Shown here: positions 23,728 through 32,566 of the stretch, piece by piece
How positions within the stretch are numbered: position 1 is the stretch's first letter
Layout: the number at the start of each line of letters is the position of its first letter
Assembly: GCA_023396415.1 (NCBI GenBank)
Contig: JAEWWJ010000080.1
Location: 1-43,618 of the forward strand
Origin: Bacteroidota bacterium
Lineage (GTDB): Bacteria > Bacteroidota > Bacteroidia > Bacteroidales > F082
Direction of reading: 5' to 3'
Length of the DNA: 43,618 nt
The notes under the pieces: model-generated
Seen by the model: the letters and a program-made list of their open reading frames with translations, nothing else
The model's database searches: none
What the model was told of the DNA's origin: nothing
Made by a program: the position numbers and the translations under genes

Positions 23728-26700
23728 TTACATTTTAATGAATCTGCCGGGGGTATAAGGTGCTTTTAATTCATCAAGTTGTGTCTCGATGGTTTCTAAA
23801 GTTATTTTTATTTCCTCCAGTTTTTGACTTATCGCCGGAAGCTCTTCTTGCAAGATGCTCAGGTTGGTTGTCATGGTTTGGGTAGGATCGCTGCTGGCAC
23901 CCCAGGTTCCAGAGAGAGCGGTATATAAGCGGTAGCTGAGTGAAACCGGTTCCGGTGGCACTTCTTCAAAGCTGGCTGATGCTTTGGTGCCGTTAATCTT
24001 GTAATCAATATCGCGCAAGTCGAGGGAAATTTTCCTGGTCTTTTCGCTCATTTCTGCCGGTGCATCATAGGTGTATTGTAGCAACTGCCTGATGTTTTCG
24101 TTGCGTTTCATTAGGTCGTCGGCAAAACGTTCGGTACCGTCCATCACACGGCGCATCTCATTGATTTTGGTGTAATAATCGTTGAGGGCTTCTCTATTTT
24201 CTGATGGGAAGGTGGTGTTGTTAAGTACCACTGTGTTAAACGTTTGTGGTTGACCCAGAGTTTTCAGCTCTCCATTGTGATTCATGGCAAGTTCAACGGT
24301 ATATTTTCCGGGAAGCACCATATAGCCGTCGTTGTTGTTGGCGGTGGGCTTGAACTCCGGCTTGTCGGAGGCACGTGCACTAGGACTGTCATAGCGCAGT
24401 TTCCAGTTGACCCTGTTGATGCCTTTTTTTGCGTCTTGATAGAGCTTACGGACGATGTTTCCTTCGCTATCGCGGATGGTAAATATCAGATAAGGAGCAA
24501 TTTCATCTTGTTCGGCCAACAACATTTCGCGGTTAGGTTGTGGAATGGGTTCGCTTTTGTCGAAGAGTTCTTTTTCTTTCTTTAAGCGTTGTTGTTTAAG
24601 GGTTTGAGGCACTTCTTTGAGGTAATAAGTAAAGGTGGCGCCAAAAGTGGGATTGGGTGCCATGTAGTACATACTGCCTTGGCCATAACGTGAATCGCCT
24701 TCAACAAACATCAAAGCATCTTTGGTGGGAAACAAAATAGCCTCTTCGCTTTGCAGCTTCTTGGCTGTAATCTCACGGAGTGGCTGATAGTTGTGTAGGA
24801 TATAGAATCCACGACCGAAAGTGGCAATAACCAAGTCGCTTTCTCTTTCTTGAATAGCGATGTCGCGCACGGCAATATCGGGCATTCCGGCGCTGAGCTT
24901 GGTCCAAATTTTGCCACCGTCCACACTGAAGAAGAAGTTAAATTCGGTGCCTACGAAAAGCAAATCGGCTTGAACAAAATCCTGTGCAATGGTGTGAACG
25001 GTTTCTTTGGGAAGGTTGGCTGCGATGGAGGTCCAAGTGCGGCCTTTGTCGCTCGATTTCAACACATAAGCTGTAAAATCATCGCTTTTTAAATTGTTAA
25101 AGGTGGCAAAAACTACGTTTTCGTCAAAACGTGAGGGGAGAACATCGCTCACATAAGCATATTTTGGAACGCCGGGGAAGTTATCGGCTTTTCTCCACGT
25201 TTTACCATCGTCTTCGGTAATTTGAATCAACCCGTCATCGGTTCCGGCATAGAGTAAACCTTCTTTGAGGGGCGATTCGGCCAAGGCAACAATCGTTCCC
25301 CATTGGGAGGTGGAAAGGTCTTTGGCCACGGCATTGCTCGGCCAGTATTTGCCCATCACCTTGAACTGGTTTCTGTCTTCGTTGCGGGTGATATCGTCGC
25401 TGATTACTTCCCAGCTGTGGCCTCTGTCATTGCTTCGGAACACTTTGTTGGCGGCCATGTAGAGCCTTGTTTTTTGGTGTTTGCTGAGGAAGAATGGGCT
25501 GTCCCAGTTCCAGCGGTAATGTAGCTCATCTTTGCGCGGCTCGGGTTTTATCTTCACCGATTCGGTGCTTTTTTTGTCGTAACGATAGATGTTTCCATAT
25601 TGGTAGGCTGAATACACAATGTTGGGATTGTCTTCATCAATTGCTTGCCAAAATCCATCGCCACCGAGGGTTACAATCCATTCGTCGCTGGCAACACCGG
25701 CACTGCTAATGTTTTGCGACGGACCGCCCATGCTGCTGTTGTCTTGTGTTCCGCCATACACCCAATAAAAAGGCAAGGTGTTGTCAACGCTCACGCGATA
25801 GAATTGTGTCACGGGTAAGTTGCTCTTAAAGATATAATTAGCACCGTTGTCGTAGGTTTCGTATAAGCCACCATCGCCTCCAATGGTAAAGTGGCGGGTG
25901 TCGTTAGGGTCAATCCACATGCAGTGGTCGTCAACGTGTCTTTTGTTAAGGCCGACACTGTTCCATGTTTTTCCACCATCGGTGGTCACTTTTGAAACGA
26001 CTTCTAAGTTATACACCTTATCGGCATCTAAAGGATCGCAAACAAGGGTGTTGAAATATTGTCCGCTGGTGTTGTAGCTGCTCATTTTTGTCCATGAAGC
26101 GCCTCTGTTGGTGGAACGGAAAAACCCGCCATTGTCATCGGCAGCTTCGGCAATAAGGTAAACATAATCGGGGTTGGCCGGCGAAACTTCGATGCACATA
26201 CCGCCTACATGCCCCGAAGGTAAGCCGCCGGCGAGCTTTTGCCAGTTTTTACCGGCATCGGTGGTTTTATATACCGCCGATTCAGGTCCGCCACCAATTT
26301 TGGTGTAAAAATGGCGGCGTCTTTGTTCCGAGGTAGCATATATCACATCAGGGTTGCGGGGATCCATCGCTAAGTGGTTAATACCGGTATTTTCGCTCAC
26401 AAAAAGCACTCTTTCCCAGTTTTTTCCACCGTCGGTGGTTTTATACAACCCGCGTTCGTTGCTTGCGGCCCAAACCGAGCCTTCGGCTGCAACATAGACC
26501 ACGTCGGCGTTGCGGGGGTCAATAAGTATCTTTCCGATTTGGCGGGATTCTTTCAGGCCCATATTTTTCCAACTTTTTCCGCCATCTTCCGATTTGTAAA
26601 CCCCATTGCCATAGCCTAAGGCCCTTTGGTGGTTGTTTTCGCCGGTGCCAGCCCACACAATGTTGGGGTTGTTGCCGTCAATGGCCAGTGCACCAATGCT

Positions 26701-27015
26701 ATAGGTGCCGTAATTATCAAAAATAGGTGTAAAAGTGGTTCCGTTGTTTACGGTTTTCCATATGTGGCCCGAAGCCACACCAACATAGTATTCGCTGTGG
26801 TTTTTGGGGTTAATGGCAAGTGCTGCAATGCGTCCCGAAGTAAAGGCGGGGCCAATGCTACGCCAGCTTAAACCACTTAGAAGTTCAGTTTTCAAGGTGT
26901 CGGAGGGGGCATCGCTTTTTTTGCTCTTTTGTCCAAAGGCTGTGTGGGAAAGCAGTAAGCCAACTCCCAACAAAACCATCATTAACTTGGTGAAAGGGGG
27001 GTAGTTTCTTTTCAT
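23728..27015 (-). CDS. Exported Asp-box/VPS10-sortilin-like beta-propeller protein
   Basis: The 1095-residue protein begins with a signal peptide (to about residue 29, HTAFGQ). I count at least nine Asp-box (BNR) motifs of the form S/T-x-D-x-G-x-x-W, such as SEDGGKSWKN, TTDGGKNWER, SNDRGHSWEV, TEDDGKTWRK and SVDGGKIWTK. They span about residues 140-720 and indicate one or two large beta-propellers of the VPS10/sortilin type. A C-terminal part (about 800-1095) has a beta-sandwich-like stretch and then helices. Similar proteins are often labelled glycosyl hydrolase, but I see no sialidase or other catalytic residues to support that. A binding or peptidase-linked role in the envelope is possible. 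No T9SS sorting tail is present. Confidence 0.85.
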   Translation of the reverse strand: MKRNYPPFTKLMMVLLGVGLLLSHTAFGQKSKKSDAPSDTLKTELLSGLSWRSIGPAFTSGRIAALAINPKNHSEYYVGVASGHIWKTVNNGTTFTPIFDNYGTYSIGALAIDGNNPNIVWAGTGENNHQRALGYGNGVYKSEDGGKSWKNMGLKESRQIGKILIDPRNADVVYVAAEGSVWAASNERGLYKTTDGGKNWERVLFVSENTGINHLAMDPRNPDVIYATSEQRRRHFYTKIGGGPESAVYKTTDAGKNWQKLAGGLPSGHVGGMCIEVSPANPDYVYLIAEAADDNGGFFRSTNRGASWTKMSSYNTSGQYFNTLVCDPLDADKVYNLEVVSKVTTDGGKTWNSVGLNKRHVDDHCMWIDPNDTRHFTIGGDGGLYETYDNGANYIFKSNLPVTQFYRVSVDNTLPFYWVYGGTQDNSSMGGPSQNISSAGVASDEWIVTLGGDGFWQAIDEDNPNIVYSAYQYGNIYRYDKKSTESVKIKPEPRKDELHYRWNWDSPFFLSKHQKTRLYMAANKVFRSNDRGHSWEVISDDITRNEDRNQFKVMGKYWPSNAVAKDLSTSQWGTIVALAESPLKEGLLYAGTDDGLIQITEDDGKTWRKADNFPGVPKYAYVSDVLPSRFDENVVFATFNNLKSDDFTAYVLKSSDKGRTWTSIAANLPKETVHTIAQDFVQADLLFVGTEFNFFFSVDGGKIWTKLSAGMPDIAVRDIAIQERESDLVIATFGRGFYILHNYQPLREITAKKLQSEEAILFPTKDALMFVEGDSRYGQGSMYYMAPNPTFGATFTYYLKEVPQTLKQQRLKKEKELFDKSEPIPQPNREMLLAEQDEIAPYLIFTIRDSEGNIVRKLYQDAKKGINRVNWKLRYDSPSARASDKPEFKPTANNNDGYMVLPGKYTVELAMNHNGELKTLGQPQTFNTVVLNNTTFPSENREALNDYYTKINEMRRVMDGTERFADDLMKRNENIRQLLQYTYDAPAEMSEKTRKISLDLRDIDYKINGTKASASFEEVPPEPVSLSYRLYTALSGTWGASSDPTQTMTTNLSILQEELPAISQKLEEIKITLETIETQLDELKAPYTPGRFIKM

Positions 27016-27076
27016 AAATCTGAATTATTGAGTGTTGAGTAAAAGTAGTTTGTTGTGTTTTATATGTAAGATCAAA

Positions 27077-27919
27077 TCAGTTTACGGCTGTTGTGGTTGA
27101 GAAACTGATTCCTTGGGTAAGAAGGAGCAGTGAAAAAAGGGTCACCATAACGGCAAAAAGAAAGACCCAAGGGGTGATTTTTTGCGAGAAATGCAATGGC
27201 AATCGTCGTGGTGGTAATTTGGTGAGCAAGGCGGGAACGAGCAAGAAAAGCATAAATACAGAAAGTATAAAGTCTTTTTTTTCAGCGTTTTGCCACGAAA
27301 GTAAAAGCACTATGCTGCTGCCTATCAACCAAGGGAAAATGAAAAAATACACAGCTTTAATTGTTTTTTGTCGTGGGGTCATCAACTCAATGTTTTCAAG
27401 ATGCCCAAAAAACAACTTTCCGGCTAACATTCCCGATTTGATTAGAAAAAAGAAAGAAACGCCAACGGTGAGAATGAGCATCATGCGCTCTAAGCCCATC
27501 ACATCGGCCACACGAACCAGGCCCGTATGGGATAAAATATTTTCGCTCAGCAATCCAAAAGTCATATTGAAGGCTTGCAAAAACAGCCACAAAGAAAAGC
27601 TGAGCATCAAAGCGTTTTTTCGGGCTACGACAAAAAAAATAAAAAGAACCATAATGCCTGTAATGAAGCTGCTGACAGGCGTGGCCATCAAAATGCTGAT
27701 TACGGCATCGGAGGTCCAAAGTGGACTATCATCGGGCAGGTAGTAAACCGTTTTGTTAACAAAAAGGCGTGCAGGAATATCTAAGTCATAGGCGATATAC
27801 AGCACCGATAGCCCCGAAATAAAATAGAGCAAGTAATAACTGATAAGAAAAATGGACAAAGATTGCAGGGCAAGATTTATGTTTTCCTGTCGTTCTTTTT
27901 TTCTGTCGGCTTTTTCCAT
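27077..27919 (-). CDS. Unknown seven-helix membrane protein coupled to ygiQ
   Basis: I do not recognise this 280-residue family. A charged start (MEKADRKKERQE) is followed by about seven hydrophobic helices, near residues 20-45, 72-98, 103-125, 143-170, 188-208, 215-234 and 245-270. There is no signal peptide and no obvious catalytic motif. Its first 43 bases overlap the end of ygiQ in another frame, so translation of the two is probably coupled. The overlap makes the first codons (MEKADRKKERQENIN) plausible but not certain; a later start would lose the charged N-terminus. Confidence 0.7.
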   Translation of the reverse strand: MEKADRKKERQENINLALQSLSIFLISYYLLYFISGLSVLYIAYDLDIPARLFVNKTVYYLPDDSPLWTSDAVISILMATPVSSFITGIMVLFIFFVVARKNALMLSFSLWLFLQAFNMTFGLLSENILSHTGLVRVADVMGLERMMLILTVGVSFFFLIKSGMLAGKLFFGHLENIELMTPRQKTIKAVYFFIFPWLIGSSIVLLLSWQNAEKKDFILSVFMLFLLVPALLTKLPPRRLPLHFSQKITPWVFLFAVMVTLFSLLLLTQGISFSTTTAVN

Positions 27920-29763
27920 GAAGTGGTTTTTACAGCGTTTTTAAGCAGTTTATTGGCCAAATCGTCACGTTTTAGTTTTGCCAGTGTATTTTGAATCCAC
28001 GATTTATTTTCGTTTTTGTACCAAAAGAAGAAGGTCTGCTGTGCTTGTTTTTCAGGTTTGGTTTTCGCCGTAAAAACAGGTTTAAGAGTGTAAGGATCGT
28101 AGCCAGAGTAGTAAATGACGGTGGCTACTGTCATGGGTGTGGGGGTAAAGTCCTGAACTTGTTCGAGTTTAAATCCCAGCTCTTTGGTGTCGGCGGCCAG
28201 CTGGGCCATGTCTTCGAGGGTGCTTTCGGGATGGCTCGAAATAAAGTAAGGAATGAGTTGTTGCTTGAGGCCTGTTTCGGCATTGATTTGCTCGAACTTC
28301 TTTTTAAGTTGATGAAAAAGACTAAAAGAAGGCTTGCGCATGGCTTTCAGCACACGATCAGAAGTGTGTTCGGGAGCCACTTTCAGGCGGCCGCTCACGT
28401 GGCGGGTAACGAGTTGGCGGAGAAATTCATCGTATCCCAATTTGTCGCTCATTTCTTTGTCATCGTTGAGAAAGAGGTCGTAGCGCAAGCCGGAGCTGAC
28501 GAAAGCTTTCTTCACGGCGGGATGGTTGTCAACGGCTTTGTATATCTCGGTTAGTGGATGATGATCGGTGTCGAGGTTGCTGCAAATGCTGGGAAAAACA
28601 CAACTCGGCCGTTTACAGTTGTCGCAAATTTGCAAATGCTTGCCTTTCATTTTGTACATATTGGCCGATGGACCGCCCAAATCGCTGATGTATCCTTTGA
28701 AGTCGTCCATCTTGGTGATTTGATCCACTTCGTTGAGGATAGACTTTTGACTTCTGCTGGCCACAAACTTGCCTTGGTGCGCCGAGATGGTGCAAAAGCT
28801 ACACCCACCAAAGCATCCGCGGTGCATGTTCACCGAATGGCGAATCATGGTATAAGCCGGAATATCGCCGCGTTTTTCATATTTGGGATGTGGTTTTCGG
28901 GTGAAGGGCAGGTCGAAAGAGGCGTCAATTTGCTCTTCTGTAAAAGTTGGAAAGGGAGGGTTGATATGCACAACCTCATTGCCAACCTCTTGTAAAAGTC
29001 TGGCAGCATGTGCTTTATTGGATTCTTGCTCTATATTTCTGAAATTGGCGGCATAGGATTTTTTGTCTGCCAAACACTTTTCGTGCGATGCCAGTTGGAT
29101 ATTGCCCCAAGGTGAGGGTGTTGAGGTGGCTTCTTTTTTTCGCAGATAAAAAGTCTGCTTGATGTCGGTCAATTCCTCAATGCGTTTTCCTTTGTCGAGG
29201 GCGTGAAGCAACTCAATCAGTGCCAGCTCACCCATTCCATAGATGCCGATATCGGCTTTGGCTTCTGCCAAGATACAGGGTTTGAGGCGGTCCGACCAAT
29301 AATCGTAATGGGTAACGCGTCGCAATGAGGCTTCAACGCCGCCAATTACCACAGGCACATCGGGATAAATGCTTTTGAGGATGTTGCTATAAACGGTGGT
29401 GGCGTAATCGGGTCGAAAACCTCTCAAACCACCGGGTGTATAAGCATCGTTGGAACGCAGGCGTTTGTTGGCAGTGTAGTGGTTCACCATAGAATCCATA
29501 TTGCCGGAGGTGACGGCAAAAAATAGACGGGGTTTACCAAACTTGCGAAAATCGCGCAGGTCGTCTTGGTAATTGGGTTGCGGCACAAGGGCAATTTTAA
29601 AGCCTTCGCGCTCAATTATGCGTCCAATGACGGCGGCGCCAAAGGCAGGATGGTCCACATAAGCATCGCCGGTGATCAGAATCACGTCGAGTTCATCCCA
29701 GCCGCGGAGATCGGTCTCTTTTTTTGTTATCGGAAGCCAGTCTGTAAGTTGATAGTTGTTCAT
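27877..29763 (-). CDS. ygiQ: YgiQ-family radical SAM protein
   Basis: The 628-residue protein belongs to the YgiQ/UPF0313 group. It has an N-terminal cobalamin-binding-like domain (about 25-170, containing VTSGNMDSMVNHYTANKRLR) and a radical SAM domain with CxxxCxxC at Cys317, Cys321 and Cys324 (RGCFGGCSFCTISAHQGK). A second Cys group lies in ICDNCKRPSCVFPSICSN, and the C-terminal part is the DUF3362-type tail. The reaction is not known. The cluster should cleave SAM to 5'-deoxyadenosyl radical, which makes the nearby mtnA/aldolase genes interesting. TATCTTTG at 29784-29791 gives it its own likely promoter. Confidence 0.93.
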   Translation of the reverse strand: MNNYQLTDWLPITKKETDLRGWDELDVILITGDAYVDHPAFGAAVIGRIIEREGFKIALVPQPNYQDDLRDFRKFGKPRLFFAVTSGNMDSMVNHYTANKRLRSNDAYTPGGLRGFRPDYATTVYSNILKSIYPDVPVVIGGVEASLRRVTHYDYWSDRLKPCILAEAKADIGIYGMGELALIELLHALDKGKRIEELTDIKQTFYLRKKEATSTPSPWGNIQLASHEKCLADKKSYAANFRNIEQESNKAHAARLLQEVGNEVVHINPPFPTFTEEQIDASFDLPFTRKPHPKYEKRGDIPAYTMIRHSVNMHRGCFGGCSFCTISAHQGKFVASRSQKSILNEVDQITKMDDFKGYISDLGGPSANMYKMKGKHLQICDNCKRPSCVFPSICSNLDTDHHPLTEIYKAVDNHPAVKKAFVSSGLRYDLFLNDDKEMSDKLGYDEFLRQLVTRHVSGRLKVAPEHTSDRVLKAMRKPSFSLFHQLKKKFEQINAETGLKQQLIPYFISSHPESTLEDMAQLAADTKELGFKLEQVQDFTPTPMTVATVIYYSGYDPYTLKPVFTAKTKPEKQAQQTFFFWYKNENKSWIQNTLAKLKRDDLANKLLKNAVKTTSWKKPTEKKNDRKT

Positions 29764-29783
29764 AGTTGGTTTACAAGTAGATG

Positions 29784-29791
29784 CAAAGATA
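29784..29791 (-). promoter_or_regulatory. -7 promoter element of ygiQ
   Basis: TATCTTTG on the minus strand fits TAnnTTTG, 21 bases before the ygiQ ATG. Confidence 0.45.
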
Positions 29792-29884
29792 AACGGAAAA
29801 ACATCACTTGAAATTCAAATTTTTATGCCAATGGCTGAAATGCAGCCTGAACGATTGGCGATTGCTTTGTTTTTTGTCTGACTT

Positions 29885-30739
29885 TTAGTTTGCCGTGTCA
29901 ATTATTTGAAGGGCCTGCAAGTCATCGGGTTCCATTTGAAACTGAAGCGCTTCCAAGTTTTGTAAGATGTGTTCTTCGTTGCTCATTTTGGGGATGGCGA
30001 GCATCAATGGTTTATTTATCAACCAGTTAAGCCCAATCTGAAAGGTTGTTTTTCCATATTTTTCGGCCAATGCCAGCAAGAGGGGGTGGGTTGCGGCATG
30101 GTCATGTCCTTTCATCATGGGCCGCCAAGCCGTAATGCCGATGCCGTTTTTTTGACAAAAGGGAATGATTTCGGTTTCCATGGCATTGTTGTGTGCCCCG
30201 CTGTTTCGGGTAAATAAATTGTACTCAATTTGGTTGGTGATGAGCGGTGCATCGGTGTAAAACTTGATTTCCTGCATCAATTGAACCGGAAAATTACTCA
30301 CGCCAAAATAGCGAATGACTTCATCATCCAAAAGTTTGTTGATGGCACTCATGGTTTGGCTCAAAGGCACGGAGGCATTGGGCCAGTGAAGGAGAAAAAG
30401 GTCAATATAGTCGGTATCCAATCGCTTTAAGCTGGCTTTGGCTGAACGCAAAACATCTTCAAACTGAAGTTGATTGCCCGACACTTTGGTAGTGATCAGC
30501 AATTCGTTTCTTTTGAAGGGTTTGATGGCTTGTCCTATCAGTTTTTCAGTATGTCCGCCACCATAAATGGCAGCCGTATCTATATGTTTGATGCCCGAAC
30601 CTATGGCAAACTCCAGGGCATGTAGCCACTTTTTGTCGTCGGTAGTGTCAGGGGTGCTTCTGCCACCCATCTCCCAAGTGCCGATGCCCATTACCGGCAG
30701 ATTGATTGTATCTTGAATACGTAGTTCAGGAATTGTCAT
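29885..30739 (-). CDS. Aldo/keto reductase
   Basis: The 284-residue cytoplasmic NAD(P)H-dependent reductase has the AKR tetrad: Asp54 (KHIDTAAIYG), Tyr59, Lys85 (LLITTKVSG) and His118 (DLFLLHWPN). The family signature YFGVSNFPVQLMQE and the late IPKMSNEEHILQNL coenzyme segment are also present. It is similar to the DkgA group, which reduces aldehydes and ketones of many kinds. Its ATG overlaps the stop of the class II aldolase by 4 bases, a sign of tight coupling, so the aldehyde product of that aldolase is a reasonable substrate (inference). Confidence 0.93.
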   Translation of the reverse strand: MTIPELRIQDTINLPVMGIGTWEMGGRSTPDTTDDKKWLHALEFAIGSGIKHIDTAAIYGGGHTEKLIGQAIKPFKRNELLITTKVSGNQLQFEDVLRSAKASLKRLDTDYIDLFLLHWPNASVPLSQTMSAINKLLDDEVIRYFGVSNFPVQLMQEIKFYTDAPLITNQIEYNLFTRNSGAHNNAMETEIIPFCQKNGIGITAWRPMMKGHDHAATHPLLLALAEKYGKTTFQIGLNWLINKPLMLAIPKMSNEEHILQNLEALQFQMEPDDLQALQIIDTAN

Positions 30740-31401
30740 TTTGAGAGTATGAATTTGTTAATTGCTTCAATATCTGATAGTTGAAGTTCTTTTGCTTTCC
30801 CATTCAGGTTTGCTAACAGTTGTATTTTAGCACAGTTTTCGAGCACTTCAATGCGGTCGAAAGCTTCGAGCAAGCTACTTCCCATGGCCAAGATGCCGTG
30901 GTTGGCCATCACCACTAAATTGGCGTTTATTGCGGCTTGTGCAACATTTTCGGCCAATGCCTTTGAACCCATAAGGCCATAAGGTGCAAAAGCAGGAAGG
31001 CCAAGCACAGCCCATGATTCGCCCATAAGGGTTGTATGGATGGTTTGGTGGTTCACGGCAAAACTGGTGGCAAAAGGTGGATGGGCATGAACGATGGCTT
31101 TCACATCGTCGCGAACGGCATAAACGCCTTGGTGCATAGCGGTTTCCATGCTGAGTTTTTGCTTGGGGGTTTGGTTGTGTCCTTGGGCCTCAATCACACA
31201 TATTTCTTTGGCTTTCATGCGTCCTTTGTCGGTTTGTGAAGGAGTGATCAACAAAAATCTATCCTGCATGAGGCTGATATTGCCTCCCGATGAGGTAGTC
31301 AGTCCTCTTGTGTAAAGACGTCGCATGAAATAAGCGATTTCTTTTTTATAGGTTTTGAGGGCATCCATACTTTCAATTTTGCTGTTGGAATGCTTCATCA
31401 T
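30736..31401 (-). CDS. Class II aldolase/adducin-family sugar-phosphate aldolase
   Basis: The 221-residue protein matches zinc-dependent fuculose-phosphate aldolase relatives. It has SSGGNISL near residues 37-44, the catalytic Glu86 in SMETAMHQGVY, and metal ligands His105 and His107 (AIVHAHPPFAT) and His168 (VMANHGILAMG). Such enzymes split ketose 1-phosphates into DHAP and an aldehyde. Lying 83 bases after mtnA, it is a candidate for cleaving 5-deoxyribulose 1-phosphate or 5-methylthioribulose 1-phosphate. MtnB dehydratase is the other relative in methylthioribose salvage; the Glu at the aldolase position favours aldolase. A later start at Met12 (MDALKTYKK) is possible. Confidence 0.9.
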   Translation of the reverse strand: MMKHSNSKIESMDALKTYKKEIAYFMRRLYTRGLTTSSGGNISLMQDRFLLITPSQTDKGRMKAKEICVIEAQGHNQTPKQKLSMETAMHQGVYAVRDDVKAIVHAHPPFATSFAVNHQTIHTTLMGESWAVLGLPAFAPYGLMGSKALAENVAQAAINANLVVMANHGILAMGSSLLEAFDRIEVLENCAKIQLLANLNGKAKELQLSDIEAINKFILSK

Positions 31402-31430
31402 AAGCGGTGATCAATGTTTGGGTTGAATGA

Positions 31431-31438
31431 CAAAGGTA
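31431..31438 (-). promoter_or_regulatory. Possible internal promoter before the aldolase
   Basis: TACCTTTG on the minus strand fits TAnnTTTG, 30 bases before the aldolase ATG. The aldolase and reductase may thus be expressed apart from mtnA. Confidence 0.4.
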
Positions 31439-31484
31439 AACCATTTCGGACATCATCGTTTTTGGTGGACGAACTTTAGGATTG

Positions 31485-32549
31485 CTAAGGAAGGATTTTG
31501 TCTGATTCTTTAAAGAGCTTTTCAAGGTCTGCAGTTTGAGGTTGAATGATTCCTTTTTCGGTAACGATTCCTGTAATAAGGTGGGCAGGTGTTACGTCAA
31601 AGGCCGGATTAAAGGCTGTTGAATCCAAAGCAGCTACCCTAATCTGAGTGATCACTCCGTCTTTTGTAGGTCCTTCTTGATACAATACCTCCTCCGGGTC
31701 GCGCTCTTCAATCACGATTTCATCACCGGTAGGGCAATCGGCATCAAAGGTGGATAGCGGTGCGGCCACATAAAAGGGAATGTTATAATATTTGGCCAGA
31801 ATGGCACGGTCGAGGGTGCCTATTTTGTTGGCCACATCGCCATTTCGGGCAATGCGGTCGGCACCGGTGATGATAAGATCAACTTTTCCTTGTGCCATGA
31901 GGGCGGCCGCTGCCGAATCGGGGATGATGATGTGGGGAATTTTTTCATTGGACAATTCCCAGGCGGTAAGTCGGGCACCTTGCGCTCGCGGTCGGGTTTC
32001 GCTCACATAAACGAAGACTTCTTTTTGTTGATCGCGGGCAGAATAAATGGGCGAAAGTGCTGTACCATAATCAACAAAAGCCAGCCAACCTGCATTGCAA
32101 TGGGTGAGCACATGTGTTTTTTGGGCGAAGAGGTCTTGTCCAAAAACTCCAATGCGGCGGCTGTCGTCAATATCTTTTTCTGCAATTTCTTGTGCGGTAC
32201 TAATTGCTTTTTCAAGGGAAATAAAACCGGCTTGAAAGACTTTTTCAACGGCATAAAACAGGTTGCGGGCGGTAGGGCGCGTGGCTTCTATTTGTTTTTT
32301 GGCTTCTAAGGCAAAAGCATTGCGATGATTGTTTGGAGCTTGCATCCAGGCTTGGGCCATGGCGTAACCCGCGGCGGCTCCAATGGCACCTGCACCTCGA
32401 ACAATCATGTCTTTGATGGCTTGGCAGCTTTCTTGAAAGGTATGGCAGCGGTGAATCTCGAAGCTCCAGGGCAGCTTGTTTTGATGAATCATACACAACT
32501 GTCCCTCTTCCATCCACACGGTGAGGTATTTTTTGTTTTGGACGTTCAT
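31485..32549 (-). CDS. mtnA: MtnA-type S-methyl-5-thioribose-1-phosphate isomerase
   Basis: The 354-residue protein belongs to the eIF2B-like isomerases. Conserved segments are MIVRGAGAIGAAAGYAMAQA (49-67), TARNLFYAV, THCNAGWLAF with catalytic Cys151, SETRPRAQGARLTAWEL, and ITGADRIARNGDVANKIGT with catalytic Asp231. It converts the aldose methylthioribose 1-phosphate to methylthioribulose 1-phosphate, and related DrdI enzymes do the same with 5-deoxyribose 1-phosphate. It starts 17 bases after the M20 amidohydrolase gene. The rest of the classical methionine salvage genes (mtnB, mtnC, mtnD, mtnK) are absent; an aldolase and reductase follow instead. Confidence 0.95.
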   Translation of the reverse strand: MNVQNKKYLTVWMEEGQLCMIHQNKLPWSFEIHRCHTFQESCQAIKDMIVRGAGAIGAAAGYAMAQAWMQAPNNHRNAFALEAKKQIEATRPTARNLFYAVEKVFQAGFISLEKAISTAQEIAEKDIDDSRRIGVFGQDLFAQKTHVLTHCNAGWLAFVDYGTALSPIYSARDQQKEVFVYVSETRPRAQGARLTAWELSNEKIPHIIIPDSAAAALMAQGKVDLIITGADRIARNGDVANKIGTLDRAILAKYYNIPFYVAAPLSTFDADCPTGDEIVIEERDPEEVLYQEGPTKDGVITQIRVAALDSTAFNPAFDVTPAHLITGIVTEKGIIQPQTADLEKLFKESDKILP

Positions 32550-32566
32550 GGTTTAAATAGCAGGGA

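Noticed and set aside
23728..27015. Glycoside hydrolase (sialidase) on the basis of BNR repeats
   Set aside because: Asp-boxes are structural; the arginine triad and other catalytic residues of sialidases are not apparent.
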